DNA from: Candidatus Faecousia excrementigallinarum
GTDB taxonomy: Bacteria; Bacillota; Clostridia; Oscillospirales; Oscillospiraceae
Reading direction: 5' to 3'
Assembly (NCBI GenBank): GCA_018713285.1
Contig: DVFK01000009.1
Location: 1 to 42,247, forward strand
DNA length: 42,247 bases
Shown: positions 7,761-16,121 of the stretch, in pieces
Numbering within the stretch: the stretch's first letter is position 1
Layout of the letters: each line of letters starts with the position of its first letter
The notes under the pieces: model-generated
Database searches by the model: none
What the model saw: only the letters and a program-made list of their open reading frames with translations
What the model was told of the DNA's origin: nothing
Translations under genes and position numbers: made by a program

Positions 7761-9533
7761 TTATACCTGCTGGGCAGCTTTTTCTTCTTCCTCTTTTTCC
7801 AGCTGGGTGTAGGCTACCTTGCCCACCAGGGTCTTGGGGAGCTCCGTGCGGAACTCCATCTCCCGGGGCAGGGCGTACTTGGGAAGCCGGGCGGAACAGT
7901 GGGCAAGAATCTCCTTCTTAATCTCCTCCGTGGCCTCCACGCCGGGCTTCAGCACCACGAAGGCCTTCACCCTCTGCATCCGGTAGCTGTCCTTCACGCC
8001 GATGACGGTGCTCATAAGGACGCTCTCGTGGGAGTCGATGGCGTTTTCCACCTGGGAGGGGTAGACATTGTAGCCGCTGGTGATAATCAGCCGCTTCATC
8101 CGCTGCTTGAAGTACACAAAGCCTTCCTCGTCCATGGTGCCCAGGTCGCCGGTGTGGAGCCACAGGTGGCCGTCCTCATGGAGCTGGAGGGTCTGGGCGG
8201 TCTCCTTGGGGTTATCCATGTAACCCTGCATGATGGTGGGTCCGCAGATGCAGATTTCGCCCATGGTGCCGTAGGGCACCTCGTCATGGGTGGAGGGGGC
8301 GCAAATCTTGAAGTAGGTATCGGGGAAGGGAATGCCGATGCTGCCCTCCCGGTAGGTAAACCGGGGAGTGAGGCAGCAGGCAGTGACGCTCTCCGTCAGG
8401 CCGTAGCCCTCCCGCACCTGCTCCATGGCCCCGTGCTCCCGGAGGAAGGCATCCACCTTGTTTTTCAGCTCCACGCTCAGGGTGTCGCCGCCGGAGAAAA
8501 CGCCCCGCAGGCAGCTCAAATCCAGCTTCTGGGCATCCTCCATCCGAAGCAATGCCTCGTACAGCGTGGGAACGCCGGCAATGCAGTTGGGCTTGTATTT
8601 TTCCAGCATCTTGCAGTAGGACTTGACGCTGAACTGGGGCACCAGAATCACCCCGATGCCCCAGTAGAGCATGGTGTTGATGCTGACGCCCAGGCCGAAG
8701 CCGTGGAAAATGGGCATAATGGCAAGGCAGCTGAGGCCCGGCTGGACGCAGTCGCCGGCGGTGCCAGTCTGGAGGGCCAGGGCGTTGAAGTTCAGGTTGG
8801 ACAGGAGGATGCCCTTGGTGATGCCGGTGGTGCCGCCGGAGTAGAGAATCACCGCCGTGTCCTCTCCCTTGCCCTGGTGGATATACTCGCCGCTGTACTT
8901 CTGACCGCCCTTCAGGAAATCCTTCCACAGAAGAATCCAGGGATCCTGGGGAAGCTTGACGGTGTTCTTCTGAATCAGGGGGTACATGAGCTTCTTCACC
9001 CCGGCCAGGCCGTCGGTGATGTCGCAAATCAGCAGGATTTTCAGGTTCAGCCGGTCACGGATTTTCTCAAACTTGGGGTAGAACTGCCGCAGGGTCAGGC
9101 ACAGGACACTCTGGGAGTTATTGATGTAGCCCACAATCTCCTCCTCGCCGGAGAGGGGGTGAATCATGTTGGCCACGGCGCCAATCCGGTTGACGGCGTA
9201 GAACAGAATAATGGCCTGGGGGGTGTTGGGCATACAGATGGTGACCCGCTGTCCCACTTCCACGCCCTGAGCCTTCAGGGCCCGGGCTGCCAGGTGAATC
9301 TGGGCAATGAAATCCTTGTAGGACACCTTGTTGCCGAAGAAGTCATAGGCCATACCCTTGGGGTAGCCCTTGGCGGTGGCTTCGATGGTGTCCACCATGG
9401 AGCCATTGTAGTACTTGAGGTTCACCGGCAGGTCCCCTGCCACCTGGTACCAGGGGGTCTTGACCCCCTCGGGCTTGGGGTAGCCTACACAGTCCTCCGT
9501 AACGGGATGAAAAATGTCCTCATGCATATTCAT
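7761..9533 (-). CDS. AMP-forming acyl-CoA synthetase (FadD-like)
   Basis: An ANL-superfamily ligase of 590 residues that activates a carboxylic acid, probably a fatty acid, as acyl-AMP and then thioester. Motifs: phosphate-binding YSGGTTGITKG (about 220-230), GGDTLS, YGLTE, the hinge region LHTGDLGTMDEEGF, and GYNVYPSQVENAI near the C-terminal subdomain. The start ATG (MNMHED) at 9533 follows AGGAGG by nine bases. The ORF-track start is 16 codons further up and lies inside the preceding gene. It overlaps the upstream E2-like gene by 14 bp, so the two are translationally coupled and probably work on the same acyl group. Chain length cannot be read from sequence. Confidence 0.92.
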   Translation of the reverse strand: MNMHEDIFHPVTEDCVGYPKPEGVKTPWYQVAGDLPVNLKYYNGSMVDTIEATAKGYPKGMAYDFFGNKVSYKDFIAQIHLAARALKAQGVEVGQRVTICMPNTPQAIILFYAVNRIGAVANMIHPLSGEEEIVGYINNSQSVLCLTLRQFYPKFEKIRDRLNLKILLICDITDGLAGVKKLMYPLIQKNTVKLPQDPWILLWKDFLKGGQKYSGEYIHQGKGEDTAVILYSGGTTGITKGILLSNLNFNALALQTGTAGDCVQPGLSCLAIMPIFHGFGLGVSINTMLYWGIGVILVPQFSVKSYCKMLEKYKPNCIAGVPTLYEALLRMEDAQKLDLSCLRGVFSGGDTLSVELKNKVDAFLREHGAMEQVREGYGLTESVTACCLTPRFTYREGSIGIPFPDTYFKICAPSTHDEVPYGTMGEICICGPTIMQGYMDNPKETAQTLQLHEDGHLWLHTGDLGTMDEEGFVYFKQRMKRLIITSGYNVYPSQVENAIDSHESVLMSTVIGVKDSYRMQRVKAFVVLKPGVEATEEIKKEILAHCSARLPKYALPREMEFRTELPKTLVGKVAYTQLEKEEEEKAAQQV

Positions 9534-10413
9534 AGTCGCTTTCCTCCTGTAAGGGCCGATCCAGAATCTCCGGATGGGCACAGATGTGTTGAATGAGTTT
9601 CAGGGAACGGGCAAAATAGAAACCGTCAGCAATCCGCTCGTCCAGGGTAGCACCGATGTCCACATAGTCCCGGATGGTTACCTTTCCATCCTCTCCCACC
9701 ACCGGCACCTTGTGAATAGCGCCAATGGTAATCATGACGGAGTTGGTGCCGTAGTTGTTCAGGTGGTGGTAAACAGAGGGGCACTTGATGCTTCCCAGGT
9801 TGCTGAGCAACACCGAGGCACAGTTGGAATCCCCCTCCTGCAAGAACTTGGGGGTCTTGCCCCAGAAGTCCAGCACCCGGATCCAGTGGATAATCAGCAT
9901 GAGAATGGGCCGGGGCAGCCGACCGAAGGCATCGATAATCTTGTTGATGTCGTTGGCCTTACTATCTTTGCGCATCTGCTGCACATCCCCCACAATCAGG
10001 CGGCTGATGTCCGCCAGGGTGTGCTCCCCCCGGGCGGTGTACTGCATGAGGGCTTCCTCGCTGTGGTCGGCGAATTTCCGCTTTGCCACAAAGCTCACGG
10101 TAATCTCGTCCCGCTGGTAGATTCTTCTGCCCTGGACAAACCGGTTAAGATATGGCCGCTCGTTGAGAACTCTTGCCACCATGGTGACGAAACAGTGAAA
10201 CAAGGTGGTTTTATAGGGAGCGTCCGGGGTGTTTTTCTTGTCAATGTACTGCAGTAGCTCCGTAATATCAATCTCCTGCCGGAGATACACTTCACAGTCC
10301 GCCCGCTTGGGAAAGAGGCTGGCCATGACCACATTCAGGCCAGGGGCATCCTTGACCCAAACGCCGTCCCGGCGGTCTCCCCATTTCCGGGGCTGTTTCT
10401 CTAAAAAGCTCAA
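9520..10413 (-). CDS. E2/CAT-fold acyltransferase-like protein (catalytic His replaced by Glu)
   Basis: A 297-residue protein resembling the catalytic domain of 2-oxoacid dehydrogenase E2 and chloramphenicol acetyltransferase, without lipoyl or subunit-binding domains. The C-terminal part carries LLSNLGSIKCPSVYHHL and TIGAIHKVP, typical of E2 cores. Where E2 and CAT have the catalytic DHRxxDG or HHxxxDG, it reads DERIADG, so the usual general-base His is Glu. A paralogue at 23488-24351 shares the same change. No dehydrogenase E1/E3 genes are near. The partner is an acyl-CoA synthetase (14-bp overlap), so a role in acyl-lipid or other acyl transfer is more likely than a dehydrogenase complex. 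The TTG at 10413, seven bases after AGGAGG, is the chosen start. Confidence 0.75.
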   Translation of the reverse strand: MSFLEKQPRKWGDRRDGVWVKDAPGLNVVMASLFPKRADCEVYLRQEIDITELLQYIDKKNTPDAPYKTTLFHCFVTMVARVLNERPYLNRFVQGRRIYQRDEITVSFVAKRKFADHSEEALMQYTARGEHTLADISRLIVGDVQQMRKDSKANDINKIIDAFGRLPRPILMLIIHWIRVLDFWGKTPKFLQEGDSNCASVLLSNLGSIKCPSVYHHLNNYGTNSVMITIGAIHKVPVVGEDGKVTIRDYVDIGATLDERIADGFYFARSLKLIQHICAHPEILDRPLQEESDYEYA

Positions 10414-10454
10414 ATGACTTCCTCCTTGCACCGGGTTTTGCCGATATGCACGTC

Positions 10455-10483
10455 ATTATACCACATTTCCCGGAAATTGTGAA
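10455..10483 (-). promoter_or_regulatory. promoter of the E2-like/acyl-CoA synthetase operon
   Basis: Reverse strand: TTCACA, 17 nt, TATAAT, about 40 bases upstream of the TTG start. Confidence 0.7.
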
Positions 10484-10545
10484 TAGGGTATGAAGACTTT
10501 TTGGCTTTCAAATCTCAGTTTGTCCCGAAAAGCATACCTTACCCT

Positions 10546-10575
10546 TTGACAGGAGTCGGTTATCTCTGGTATGAT
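10546..10575 (+). promoter_or_regulatory. promoter of the sigma/anti-sigma operon
   Basis: TTGACA, 18 nt, TATGAT, about 80 bases before the sigma factor start. It looks like a housekeeping promoter. No clear second promoter of different type was recognised, so autoregulation by the sigma factor itself is not shown. Confidence 0.65.
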
Positions 10576-10656
10576 AAGGAAAAGAAAAAAATTTTTTCGT
10601 TCCTGCAATAAAACGCCCTGCCGGCGCATTATACAGATGACAGGAGGCAGCAGCCT

Positions 10657-11217
10657 ATGGTGATGTTTTCAGAAAACCAGCCCAGTTCCCAGCTGGAAGC
10701 CCTGCTTTTGCAGACGGCCGCCGGGGACCGGGAGGCCTTCGCCAGTCTATACCACCGAACCAGCCCCTCGGTCTACGGTCTGGCCCTGACCTATGTCCGC
10801 AGCGGTCCCGATGCGGAGGATGTGACCCAGGACACCTTTGTAAAGGTCTGGGACAACGCCCCCGCCTACCGCCCCCAGGGAAAACCCCTGGCATGGATTC
10901 TGACCATTGCAAAGAACCTGGCCCTCATGTGTCTGCGCAGCCGGGAGAAAAGCACCCAGCTGCCTCCGGAGGATTGGGCATCCCTGGCCATGGATGCCCC
11001 GGCCGTTACTCCGGAGGACCGGCAGGTTCTGAAAGCCGCCCTATCTACCCTCCCCCAACAGGAACAGCAGATTCTCCTGCTTCACGCAGTGTCCGGACTG
11101 AAGCACCGGGAAATCGCCGCCCTGCTGGAGCTGCCCCTACCCACTGTCCTGTCCAAGTACCATCGGGGGCTGAAAAAGCTGAAAATCAAACTGGAAGGAG
11201 ATGCCGTCTATGAATGA
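10657..11217 (+). CDS. ECF-type RNA polymerase sigma factor
   Basis: A 186-residue two-domain sigma-70 family factor. Region 2 (about 25-95) contains YVRSGPDAEDVTQDTFVKVW and the -10 recognition helix. A short linker leads to region 4 (about 125-180), with HREIAALLELPLPTVLSKYHRGL as the -35 helix-turn-helix. Regions 1 and 3 are absent, as expected for group IV. The ATG is nine bases after AGGAGG. The stop overlaps the start of a membrane-bound anti-sigma factor by 8 bp, so translational coupling would keep the two in fixed ratio. The target regulon cannot be read here. Confidence 0.9.
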   Translation: MVMFSENQPSSQLEALLLQTAAGDREAFASLYHRTSPSVYGLALTYVRSGPDAEDVTQDTFVKVWDNAPAYRPQGKPLAWILTIAKNLALMCLRSREKSTQLPPEDWASLAMDAPAVTPEDRQVLKAALSTLPQQEQQILLLHAVSGLKHREIAALLELPLPTVLSKYHRGLKKLKIKLEGDAVYE

Positions 11218-12913
11218 GCAGGATGTGCTGCAGAAACTGAATACTGCCGTGACCCATGCCACCCCCAATCAGCTGGACGACATTCTTTCCCGTTGCCAGG
11301 AGCGGAAAGGAACTGTGATCCCTATGACCAATAACCAACCCAAAAAGCATTGGCTGCGCTATGCCATTGCAGCTTGTTTGTCCCTTGTCCTTGTAGGCGC
11401 CGCAGCAGGCGGATTCCTCCTGCATCAAGCCAAAACCGTTACATCCGTGGTATCTCTGGATGTGAACCCCAGCATTCAATTACAAGTCAACAACAGCGAA
11501 AAGGTACTGAAAGTTCAGGCTCTCAACGCAGAAGCCCGGGAAGTGCTGGCGGATATGCCCCTGGAGGGGACCCACCTGAATGTGGCGGTGAACGCCATTG
11601 TGGGAAGCCTTCTCCAGCACGGCTACCTGGACAGCATCTCCTCTGCCATTCTCATTTCCGTGGAGGATACGAACCAGCAGCGGGCAGAGAAGCTGCAGCA
11701 GGAGCTGACGGACCAGGTAGGCTCTGCCCTTGCGGGTCAGCAGTCCCAGGCCTCCATCCTCAGCCAGACCCTGACCTCTGACCAGCAGCTGCAGGACCAG
11801 GCAGCGGAAAACAACATCTCCGTAGGCAAAGCCTCTTTGATTCAGACCATCCAGCAAAACGGTGACTTTACCTTCGACCAGCTGGCAGCCCTTTCTGTGG
11901 AGGAGCTGTCCCAGATGGCCAAGGCCCAGGCCACCCAGATGCCCATTGGCCGGGATAAGGCCCTGGAAATTGCCAAGACCCACGCAGATCTTCTGTCCAT
12001 CAGCGCCCTGACCCAGGAGGTAGACCCGGAGCTGGACGAAGTGCCCCCCCACTATGAGGTGGAGCTGCACCATAACGGGCTGGAATACGAGTACAAGATT
12101 CACGCCTACACCGGGGAGATTATCTACAGCAGCAGCCAGAAGGACGATGACGATGCCACCCCGCCTTCCACCGGCACCACGGACATCGGCACGGAAAAAG
12201 CCAAGTCCATCGCCCTGGAAGCCGCCGGCGTCACCGCCTCCCAGGTACAGAACCTGCGGGTGGAGCGGGACTATGACGACGGTCGGCTGGAATACGAAAT
12301 CGAGTTCTATGTAGGCAGCACCGAATATGACTATGTGATCTCCGGCGTGGACGGCACCATCCTGGAGCAGGATGTGGAGCAGGAGGGCGGTTCCCACACC
12401 ACCCAGCCCACTCAGCCTACCCAGCCTACTCAGCCTACTCAGCCCTCCCAGCCCTCTGCCGGTTCCGACATCGGTGCGGAAAAGGCCAAGTCCATCGCCC
12501 TGTCCCATGCAGGCTTCACCGCCTCCCAGGTTCAGAGCCTGAAGGTGGAAAAGGACTATGACGACGGCCGGCTGGAATATGAGGTGGAATTCTATGCAGG
12601 CACCACCGAATATGACTACACCATCTCCGGCACCGACGGCACCATCCTGAAGCAGGACAAGGAGGAGCACGGCGGCTCCCAGACCACCCAGCCCTCCGCC
12701 GGTTCCGACATCGGCGCAGAAAAAGCCAAGTCCATCGCCCTGTCCGATGCAGGCTTCACCGCCTCCCAGGTTCAGAATCTGCAGGTGGAGAAGGACAATG
12801 ACGACGGCCGGCTGGAATACCAGGTGGAGTTCCGGGTGGGAAGCACCGAATACGAGTACACCATCTCCGCCAATGACGGAACCATTCTGGAAAAAGATAT
12901 AGACAAGGATTGA
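11210..12913 (+). CDS. RsgI-like transmembrane anti-sigma factor with four PepSY domains
   Basis: A 567-residue single-pass protein. The cytoplasmic N-terminus (1-46) probably holds the sigma factor. A membrane segment (about 49-70, YAIAACLSLVLVGAAAGGFLL) follows, then an RsgI-type extracellular region containing SLDVNPSIQLQV; in RsgI proteins the Asn-Pro bond of this motif undergoes self-cleavage. The rest is a divergent PepSY domain (about 240-310) and three closely related PepSY domains joined by acidic or TQP-rich linkers. The start at 11210 is preferred over 11201, which lies directly on the AAGGAG ribosome site. What the PepSY units sense is unknown. A strong terminator follows. Confidence 0.85.
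   Translation: MNEQDVLQKLNTAVTHATPNQLDDILSRCQERKGTVIPMTNNQPKKHWLRYAIAACLSLVLVGAAAGGFLLHQAKTVTSVVSLDVNPSIQLQVNNSEKVLKVQALNAEAREVLADMPLEGTHLNVAVNAIVGSLLQHGYLDSISSAILISVEDTNQQRAEKLQQELTDQVGSALAGQQSQASILSQTLTSDQQLQDQAAENNISVGKASLIQTIQQNGDFTFDQLAALSVEELSQMAKAQATQMPIGRDKALEIAKTHADLLSISALTQEVDPELDEVPPHYEVELHHNGLEYEYKIHAYTGEIIYSSSQKDDDDATPPSTGTTDIGTEKAKSIALEAAGVTASQVQNLRVERDYDDGRLEYEIEFYVGSTEYDYVISGVDGTILEQDVEQEGGSHTTQPTQPTQPTQPTQPSQPSAGSDIGAEKAKSIALSHAGFTASQVQSLKVEKDYDDGRLEYEVEFYAGTTEYDYTISGTDGTILKQDKEEHGGSQTTQPSAGSDIGAEKAKSIALSDAGFTASQVQNLQVEKDNDDGRLEYQVEFRVGSTEYEYTISANDGTILEKDIDKD
12182..12913 (+). repeat. three tandem PepSY-coding repeats with a TQP linker
   Basis: The DNA for the last three PepSY units (starting near 12182, 12467 and 12707) is highly similar at nucleotide level: GACATCGG, AAAGCCAAGTCCATCGCCCT and GACGACGG blocks recur in register. 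A CAGCCTACT-type array between units 1 and 2 encodes TQPTQP repeats. Such DNA identity favours copy-number change by recombination. Confidence 0.85.
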
Positions 12914-12961
12914 CGTAAAATAGGCCCGTTGCAAAACGGAAGATAGAAAAAGCAAACATAG

Positions 12962-13006
12962 AAGGATGGAGAACTCCAGATTTTGGAGCTCTCCATCCTT
13001 TTTTGA
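12962..13006 (+). terminator. terminator of the sigma/anti-sigma operon
   Basis: A long stem AGGATGGAGA-CTCCA with its complement TGGAG-TCTCCATCCT (one internal mismatch) and a short loop, followed by TTTTTT. Confidence 0.88.
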
Positions 13007-13059
13007 ATTTTCCAAAAACAAAAATGGCTTTTCCCCGTAAGAAGCACAATCCTCAGCAG

Positions 13060-13385
13060 CCGCACCCGCCCATAGCTCCCTCCGGGAGGGAGCTGGCGCC
13101 GAAGGCGTCTGAGGGAGCCAGCGGGCAGTAGGCTGATTGTTCGCTTTTGGGTTGGCACTTGCTTGTGGTTATCGATACCCTATGCCGATTTTACCGGATG
13201 GTTGCCTCCAATGAGCATAGGAAATGGGATAGCTTTGGGGCGGTTCCATCTCTGGCAATCAAACTGGCTGTGCACCCGCTATCTCCCTCCGTCTTGGGGC
13301 TGCGCCCCAAGCCACCTCCCTCCCGGAGGGAGGTATTTGCGAAACCCTTCTGCAAGGTAATGACACCGGGCAGATTTCAAAAATC
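13060..13385 (+). repeat. intergenic repeat R3 (double-hairpin B plus tail)
   Basis: Double-hairpin B lies at 13075-13118, followed by the same type of tail as R1/R2 (CCAGCGGG, then CACTTGC and GGTTATCGATACCC). Further on (about 13280-13345) there is another hairpin-rich stretch with CTCCCTCC, CTTGGGGCTGCGCCCCAAG and a final TCCCTCCCGGAGGGAGG palindrome. No gene is seen between 12914 and 13433. Confidence 0.75.
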
Positions 13386-13395
13386 AGGAGTCAGA

Positions 13396-13435
13396 GCCTG
13401 TTGCATACCCATATTTTGCAACAGACCCAATTTTT
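13396..13435. terminator. bidirectional hairpin after the FAD/Rieske gene
   Basis: Stem CTGTTGCA/TGCAACAG with an 11-nt loop lies directly after the reverse-strand stop codon. On the plus strand it is followed by CCCAATTTTTA. The short stem makes this a moderate call. Confidence 0.45.
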
Positions 13436-14732
13436 ATTTCTTTTTCAGGTTTTTGCCGGCAGGGTTGTCCAGAACCCTGCCGGATTCGGAGAACCGGGAG
13501 CCGTGGCAGGGGCAGTCCCAGGAGTGCTCCTGGGGGTTCCACACCAGAGCACAGCCCAGGTGGGTACACCGGGGAGTGCGGAAGGTAAGAAGGCTGCGCA
13601 TTGCCTCCCAGGCGTTCACCCCCAGCTGGGGCCGGAGCATGGGACGATCCGGGGCAAACACCCGAGCGTAGGGGTTGTCCCTCTCCAGCACCATATCCCG
13701 CAGTAGGGTTGCCGCCGCCATGGAGCCGGTCATGCCCCACTTGTGAAAACCGGTGGCCACATACAGGTTCCGGGTACCCCGGGCGTAATGCCCCACATAG
13801 GCCATACCGTCCAGGGTCATGCAGTCCTGGGCCGCCCAGTGATAACTCTCCTGGGCTGTGGGGTAATACTGCTGGACTTTCTGCCGCAGATATTCCCAGC
13901 CCCCTCCGGCCTTTCCGGTGCGGTGTCCCCCGCCTCCCAGAAGGAGCAGGTTACCATAATTCCGAAAGGACAGGCCTCCCTGCTCTGCCTCAATATACAT
14001 CCCCTCCACCTGGGCTGCTCCCTCCAGCGCCAGCACATAGGAGCGCTGCTGGTACATTTTCAGGCAATAGGCCCCATGGCGGTTCACGAAGGGGAAATGG
14101 GTTGCCACGATGATTTTCTCCGCCCGGATGTCCCCCCGGTCGGTGACGGCGGTGTTCCCCGACAGCTCCAGCACCCGGGTATGCTCGTAAATGTGCAGTC
14201 CCCGGGCAATCCCCTCCAGAAATTTCAGAGGGTGAAACTGCCCCTGATGGGAGATTTTCAGGCTCTGGGCCATAAAGGGCAGAGGCAGGCCGGATACCAG
14301 TTCCGGAGCCACCCCCAGCTTTGCCATGGCCAGGGCTTCCTTTTCCAAGGCCTCTAAATTGTCCCGGGCAAAGACGAAGGCGTCCTTTTCTTCAAAATCG
14401 CAGGGAATCTCCCGGCACAGCCGGGACAAATCCTCCACCGCCTGGGTCTGGGCCTGCCAATGGCCCTTTACCAGCTCCACCGGAAATTCCTTCAGAAGCC
14501 GGGCATATTCCAGGCCGTGCTGGGCGGTGATTTTTCCCGTGGTGTTTCCCGTGACCCCGGCCCCAATCTCTCCGGCCTCCGCCAGAAGATAGCTGACCCC
14601 CGCCTGTTCCAGAAGGTATGCACACAGAAGGCCTGCCATGCCGCCCCCGATAATCAGCACATCCGTCCGCTTGTCCGCCTCCAGCCGGGGAAACACCGGC
14701 AAAGAGGCGGTGGCGCTCCACAAACTCTCCAT
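13434..14732 (-). CDS. FAD-dependent oxidoreductase with C-terminal Rieske [2Fe-2S] domain
   Basis: A 432-residue DAO/GlcD-like flavoprotein. The N-terminal Rossmann fingerprint DVLIIGGGMAGLLCAYLL (about 22-40) binds FAD. GATGFHKWGMTGSMAA-like residues (VATGFHKWGMTGS) near 345 form the second FAD contact. The last 60 residues are a Rieske cluster domain with CTHLGC and CPCHGSRF supplying two Cys and two His ligands. Proteins of this build are widespread in Firmicutes as amine or amino-acid oxidase-like enzymes, but the substrate is not known. The ATG at 14732 (MESLWSA) after AAAGGGG is used; the ORF track runs on into the divergent neighbour. Divergent from the tocopherol-cyclase-family gene with an 84-bp shared promoter region. 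Confidence 0.88.
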   Translation of the reverse strand: MESLWSATASLPVFPRLEADKRTDVLIIGGGMAGLLCAYLLEQAGVSYLLAEAGEIGAGVTGNTTGKITAQHGLEYARLLKEFPVELVKGHWQAQTQAVEDLSRLCREIPCDFEEKDAFVFARDNLEALEKEALAMAKLGVAPELVSGLPLPFMAQSLKISHQGQFHPLKFLEGIARGLHIYEHTRVLELSGNTAVTDRGDIRAEKIIVATHFPFVNRHGAYCLKMYQQRSYVLALEGAAQVEGMYIEAEQGGLSFRNYGNLLLLGGGGHRTGKAGGGWEYLRQKVQQYYPTAQESYHWAAQDCMTLDGMAYVGHYARGTRNLYVATGFHKWGMTGSMAAATLLRDMVLERDNPYARVFAPDRPMLRPQLGVNAWEAMRSLLTFRTPRCTHLGCALVWNPQEHSWDCPCHGSRFSESGRVLDNPAGKNLKKK

Positions 14733-14816
14733 TTTTTGTCCCCTTTCTGTTTTTCCCTGAATATTATTCTCCCAGGGCACACAAAATATACAAAAACCGG
14801 GAAATGAGGGGTTGTT

Positions 14817-15659
14817 TTGCACAATTACTTTGAAGGGTGGTACTTTAAGTGCCAGGACAAGGACAAGACCCTGGCCCTGATTCCTGCCCGCCACCGATTC
14901 CAGGGGAAAACCACCTGCTCCTTGCAGGTCATCACCGATGAAAAGGCCTTCTTTATCCCTCTGCCGTGGGAAAGGCTTACCTTTGACAAGGGGAATTTCA
15001 CCGTCCGGTTTGGGGAAAATCAACTGGGACAGCAGGGCATCCGGCTGAATTTAGAGGGAGACGGCTGCCGGATTTCCGGGGCGTTGGACTTTGGCCGGTT
15101 CTCTCCCATTGCCTCTCCCATTATGGGGCCTTTTCGTCTGGTGCCGTTTTTGCAATGCCGCCACGATGTGTTCAGTATGTCCCACCGGGTCACAGGGGAA
15201 ATCACCGTCAACGGCAAGGTCTATGCTTTCTCCAAAGGCCGGGGCTATATCGAAGGAGACCGGGGCCGCTCCTTTCCGCCCCATTACGCCTGGACCCACT
15301 GCTTCTTCCCCGGCGGCTCCCTCATGGCCTGTGCCGCAGAAATCCGCCCCTTTGGCTTTACCGGGGTACTGGGGCTCATTCACTTCCAGGGAAAGGAATA
15401 CCGCCTTGCCACCTATCTGGGGGCAAAGGCGGTAACGGTTCAGGACGGGGAGCTGGTCATCCGGCAGGGGAACTGGGAGCTGCGGTGCACCCGGGAAGCT
15501 CCTGCCGGGCACCTTCTCCGGGCTCCGGAGATTGGTGCCATGCGCCGCCTCATCCGGGAAAGCCCCAGCTGTGAGGCTTTCTATTCCTTCCGGGTGAAGG
15601 GACAGACGGTGTTTTCCTTTGCCACCAGCCAGGCTTCCTTTGAATTTGAGTATCCCTGA
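14817..15659 (+). CDS. tocopherol cyclase family protein
   Basis: A 280-residue protein of the tocopherol cyclase-like family (PF14249). The opening FEGWYFKCQDKDKT is a hallmark, followed by beta-rich sequence with GRGYIEGDRGRSFPPHYAW and FTGVLGLIHFQGKEYRLATY. Plant and cyanobacterial members close the chromanol ring of vitamin E. Anaerobic Firmicutes do not make tocopherol, so the bacterial role is unknown, perhaps binding or modifying a hydrophobic compound. The start is TTG at 14817, five bases after GAGGGG; no ATG gives a better fit. Divergently transcribed from the FAD/Rieske oxidoreductase. Confidence 0.82.
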   Translation: MHNYFEGWYFKCQDKDKTLALIPARHRFQGKTTCSLQVITDEKAFFIPLPWERLTFDKGNFTVRFGENQLGQQGIRLNLEGDGCRISGALDFGRFSPIASPIMGPFRLVPFLQCRHDVFSMSHRVTGEITVNGKVYAFSKGRGYIEGDRGRSFPPHYAWTHCFFPGGSLMACAAEIRPFGFTGVLGLIHFQGKEYRLATYLGAKAVTVQDGELVIRQGNWELRCTREAPAGHLLRAPEIGAMRRLIRESPSCEAFYSFRVKGQTVFSFATSQASFEFEYP

Positions 15660-15663
15660 GAAA

Positions 15664-15696
15664 AGGGCCGCAGCGGTTTGCTGCGGCCGTTTCCTT
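15664..15696. terminator. bidirectional terminator between converging genes
   Basis: Stem GGCCGCAGC/GCTGCGGCC, 5-nt loop, with CTTTT (reverse) and GTTTCC (forward) on its sides. It separates the tocopherol-cyclase-family gene from the converging flavodoxin gene. Confidence 0.7.
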
Positions 15697-16117
15697 ATGC
15701 CAGGGCGGCGCCCAGGGATTGGCAAGCCTGGAGGGCTTCCTGGTCGGGGGTTTCCTGGCAGATGACGCTTTCACAGGCGAGGACTGCTCCCCGGGCGGTG
15801 CAGGTCTCCTCCCAGGAGCGCATCCACTCTCCGTCCCCCCAGCCGTAGGAGCCGAAAAGCCCCAGAAGCTTTCCCCGGAGCCGGGGTTCGCAGGCGGTGA
15901 ACATGGGCTCAAACTCGCTCTCCTCCAGCTGCTCCGCACCCATGGAGGGACAGCCGAAGGCGATGGCGTCAAAGTCCTCCACCATGGCGCTGTCAAACTC
16001 CGTGGGGGTGAACACCGCCACCTTTGCACCCTTTTCCCGGGCACCTTCCGCCACCGCCTGTGCCATGGCCTCGGTGTTGCCGGTGCCGCTCCAGTATACC
16101 ACTGCAATTTTTCCCAT
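15695..16117 (-). CDS. flavodoxin
   Basis: A 140-residue short-chain flavodoxin, a soluble FMN electron carrier that replaces ferredoxin when iron is scarce. The phosphate loop YWSGTGNTEAMA (residues 8-19) binds FMN; GCPSMGAEQLEE (about 55-66) and FGSYGWGDGEW (about 86-96) form the isoalloxazine loops. The start MGKIAVVYW at 16117 follows AAAGGAAG; the ORF-track ATG ten codons upstream lacks a site. It is the last gene of the DUF2325-DUF3793-flavodoxin operon, whose promoter region carries the same operator as feoA and feoB. That fits induction by iron starvation. Confidence 0.93.
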   Translation of the reverse strand: MGKIAVVYWSGTGNTEAMAQAVAEGAREKGAKVAVFTPTEFDSAMVEDFDAIAFGCPSMGAEQLEESEFEPMFTACEPRLRGKLLGLFGSYGWGDGEWMRSWEETCTARGAVLACESVICQETPDQEALQACQSLGAALA

Positions 16118-16121
16118 ATGG

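Noticed and set aside
7572-9596. 674-codon ORF opposite the acyl-CoA synthetase
   Set aside because: Antisense shadow with Gly/His/Leu-rich composition and no domains; the reverse strand encodes a complete AMP-forming ligase.
12182-12913. Repeats here considered as a CRISPR-like array
   Set aside because: The repeats are long, in frame and encode PepSY domains; there are no spacers and no cas genes.
11480-13021. 513-codon antisense ORF across the anti-sigma gene
   Set aside because: Its apparent repeats mirror the PepSY-coding repeats of the true gene, and it runs through the terminator.
14733-15023. N-terminal extension of the FAD/Rieske protein in the ORF track
   Set aside because: It is antisense to the tocopherol-cyclase-family gene and has no homology; the flavoprotein fold starts after the ATG at 14732.
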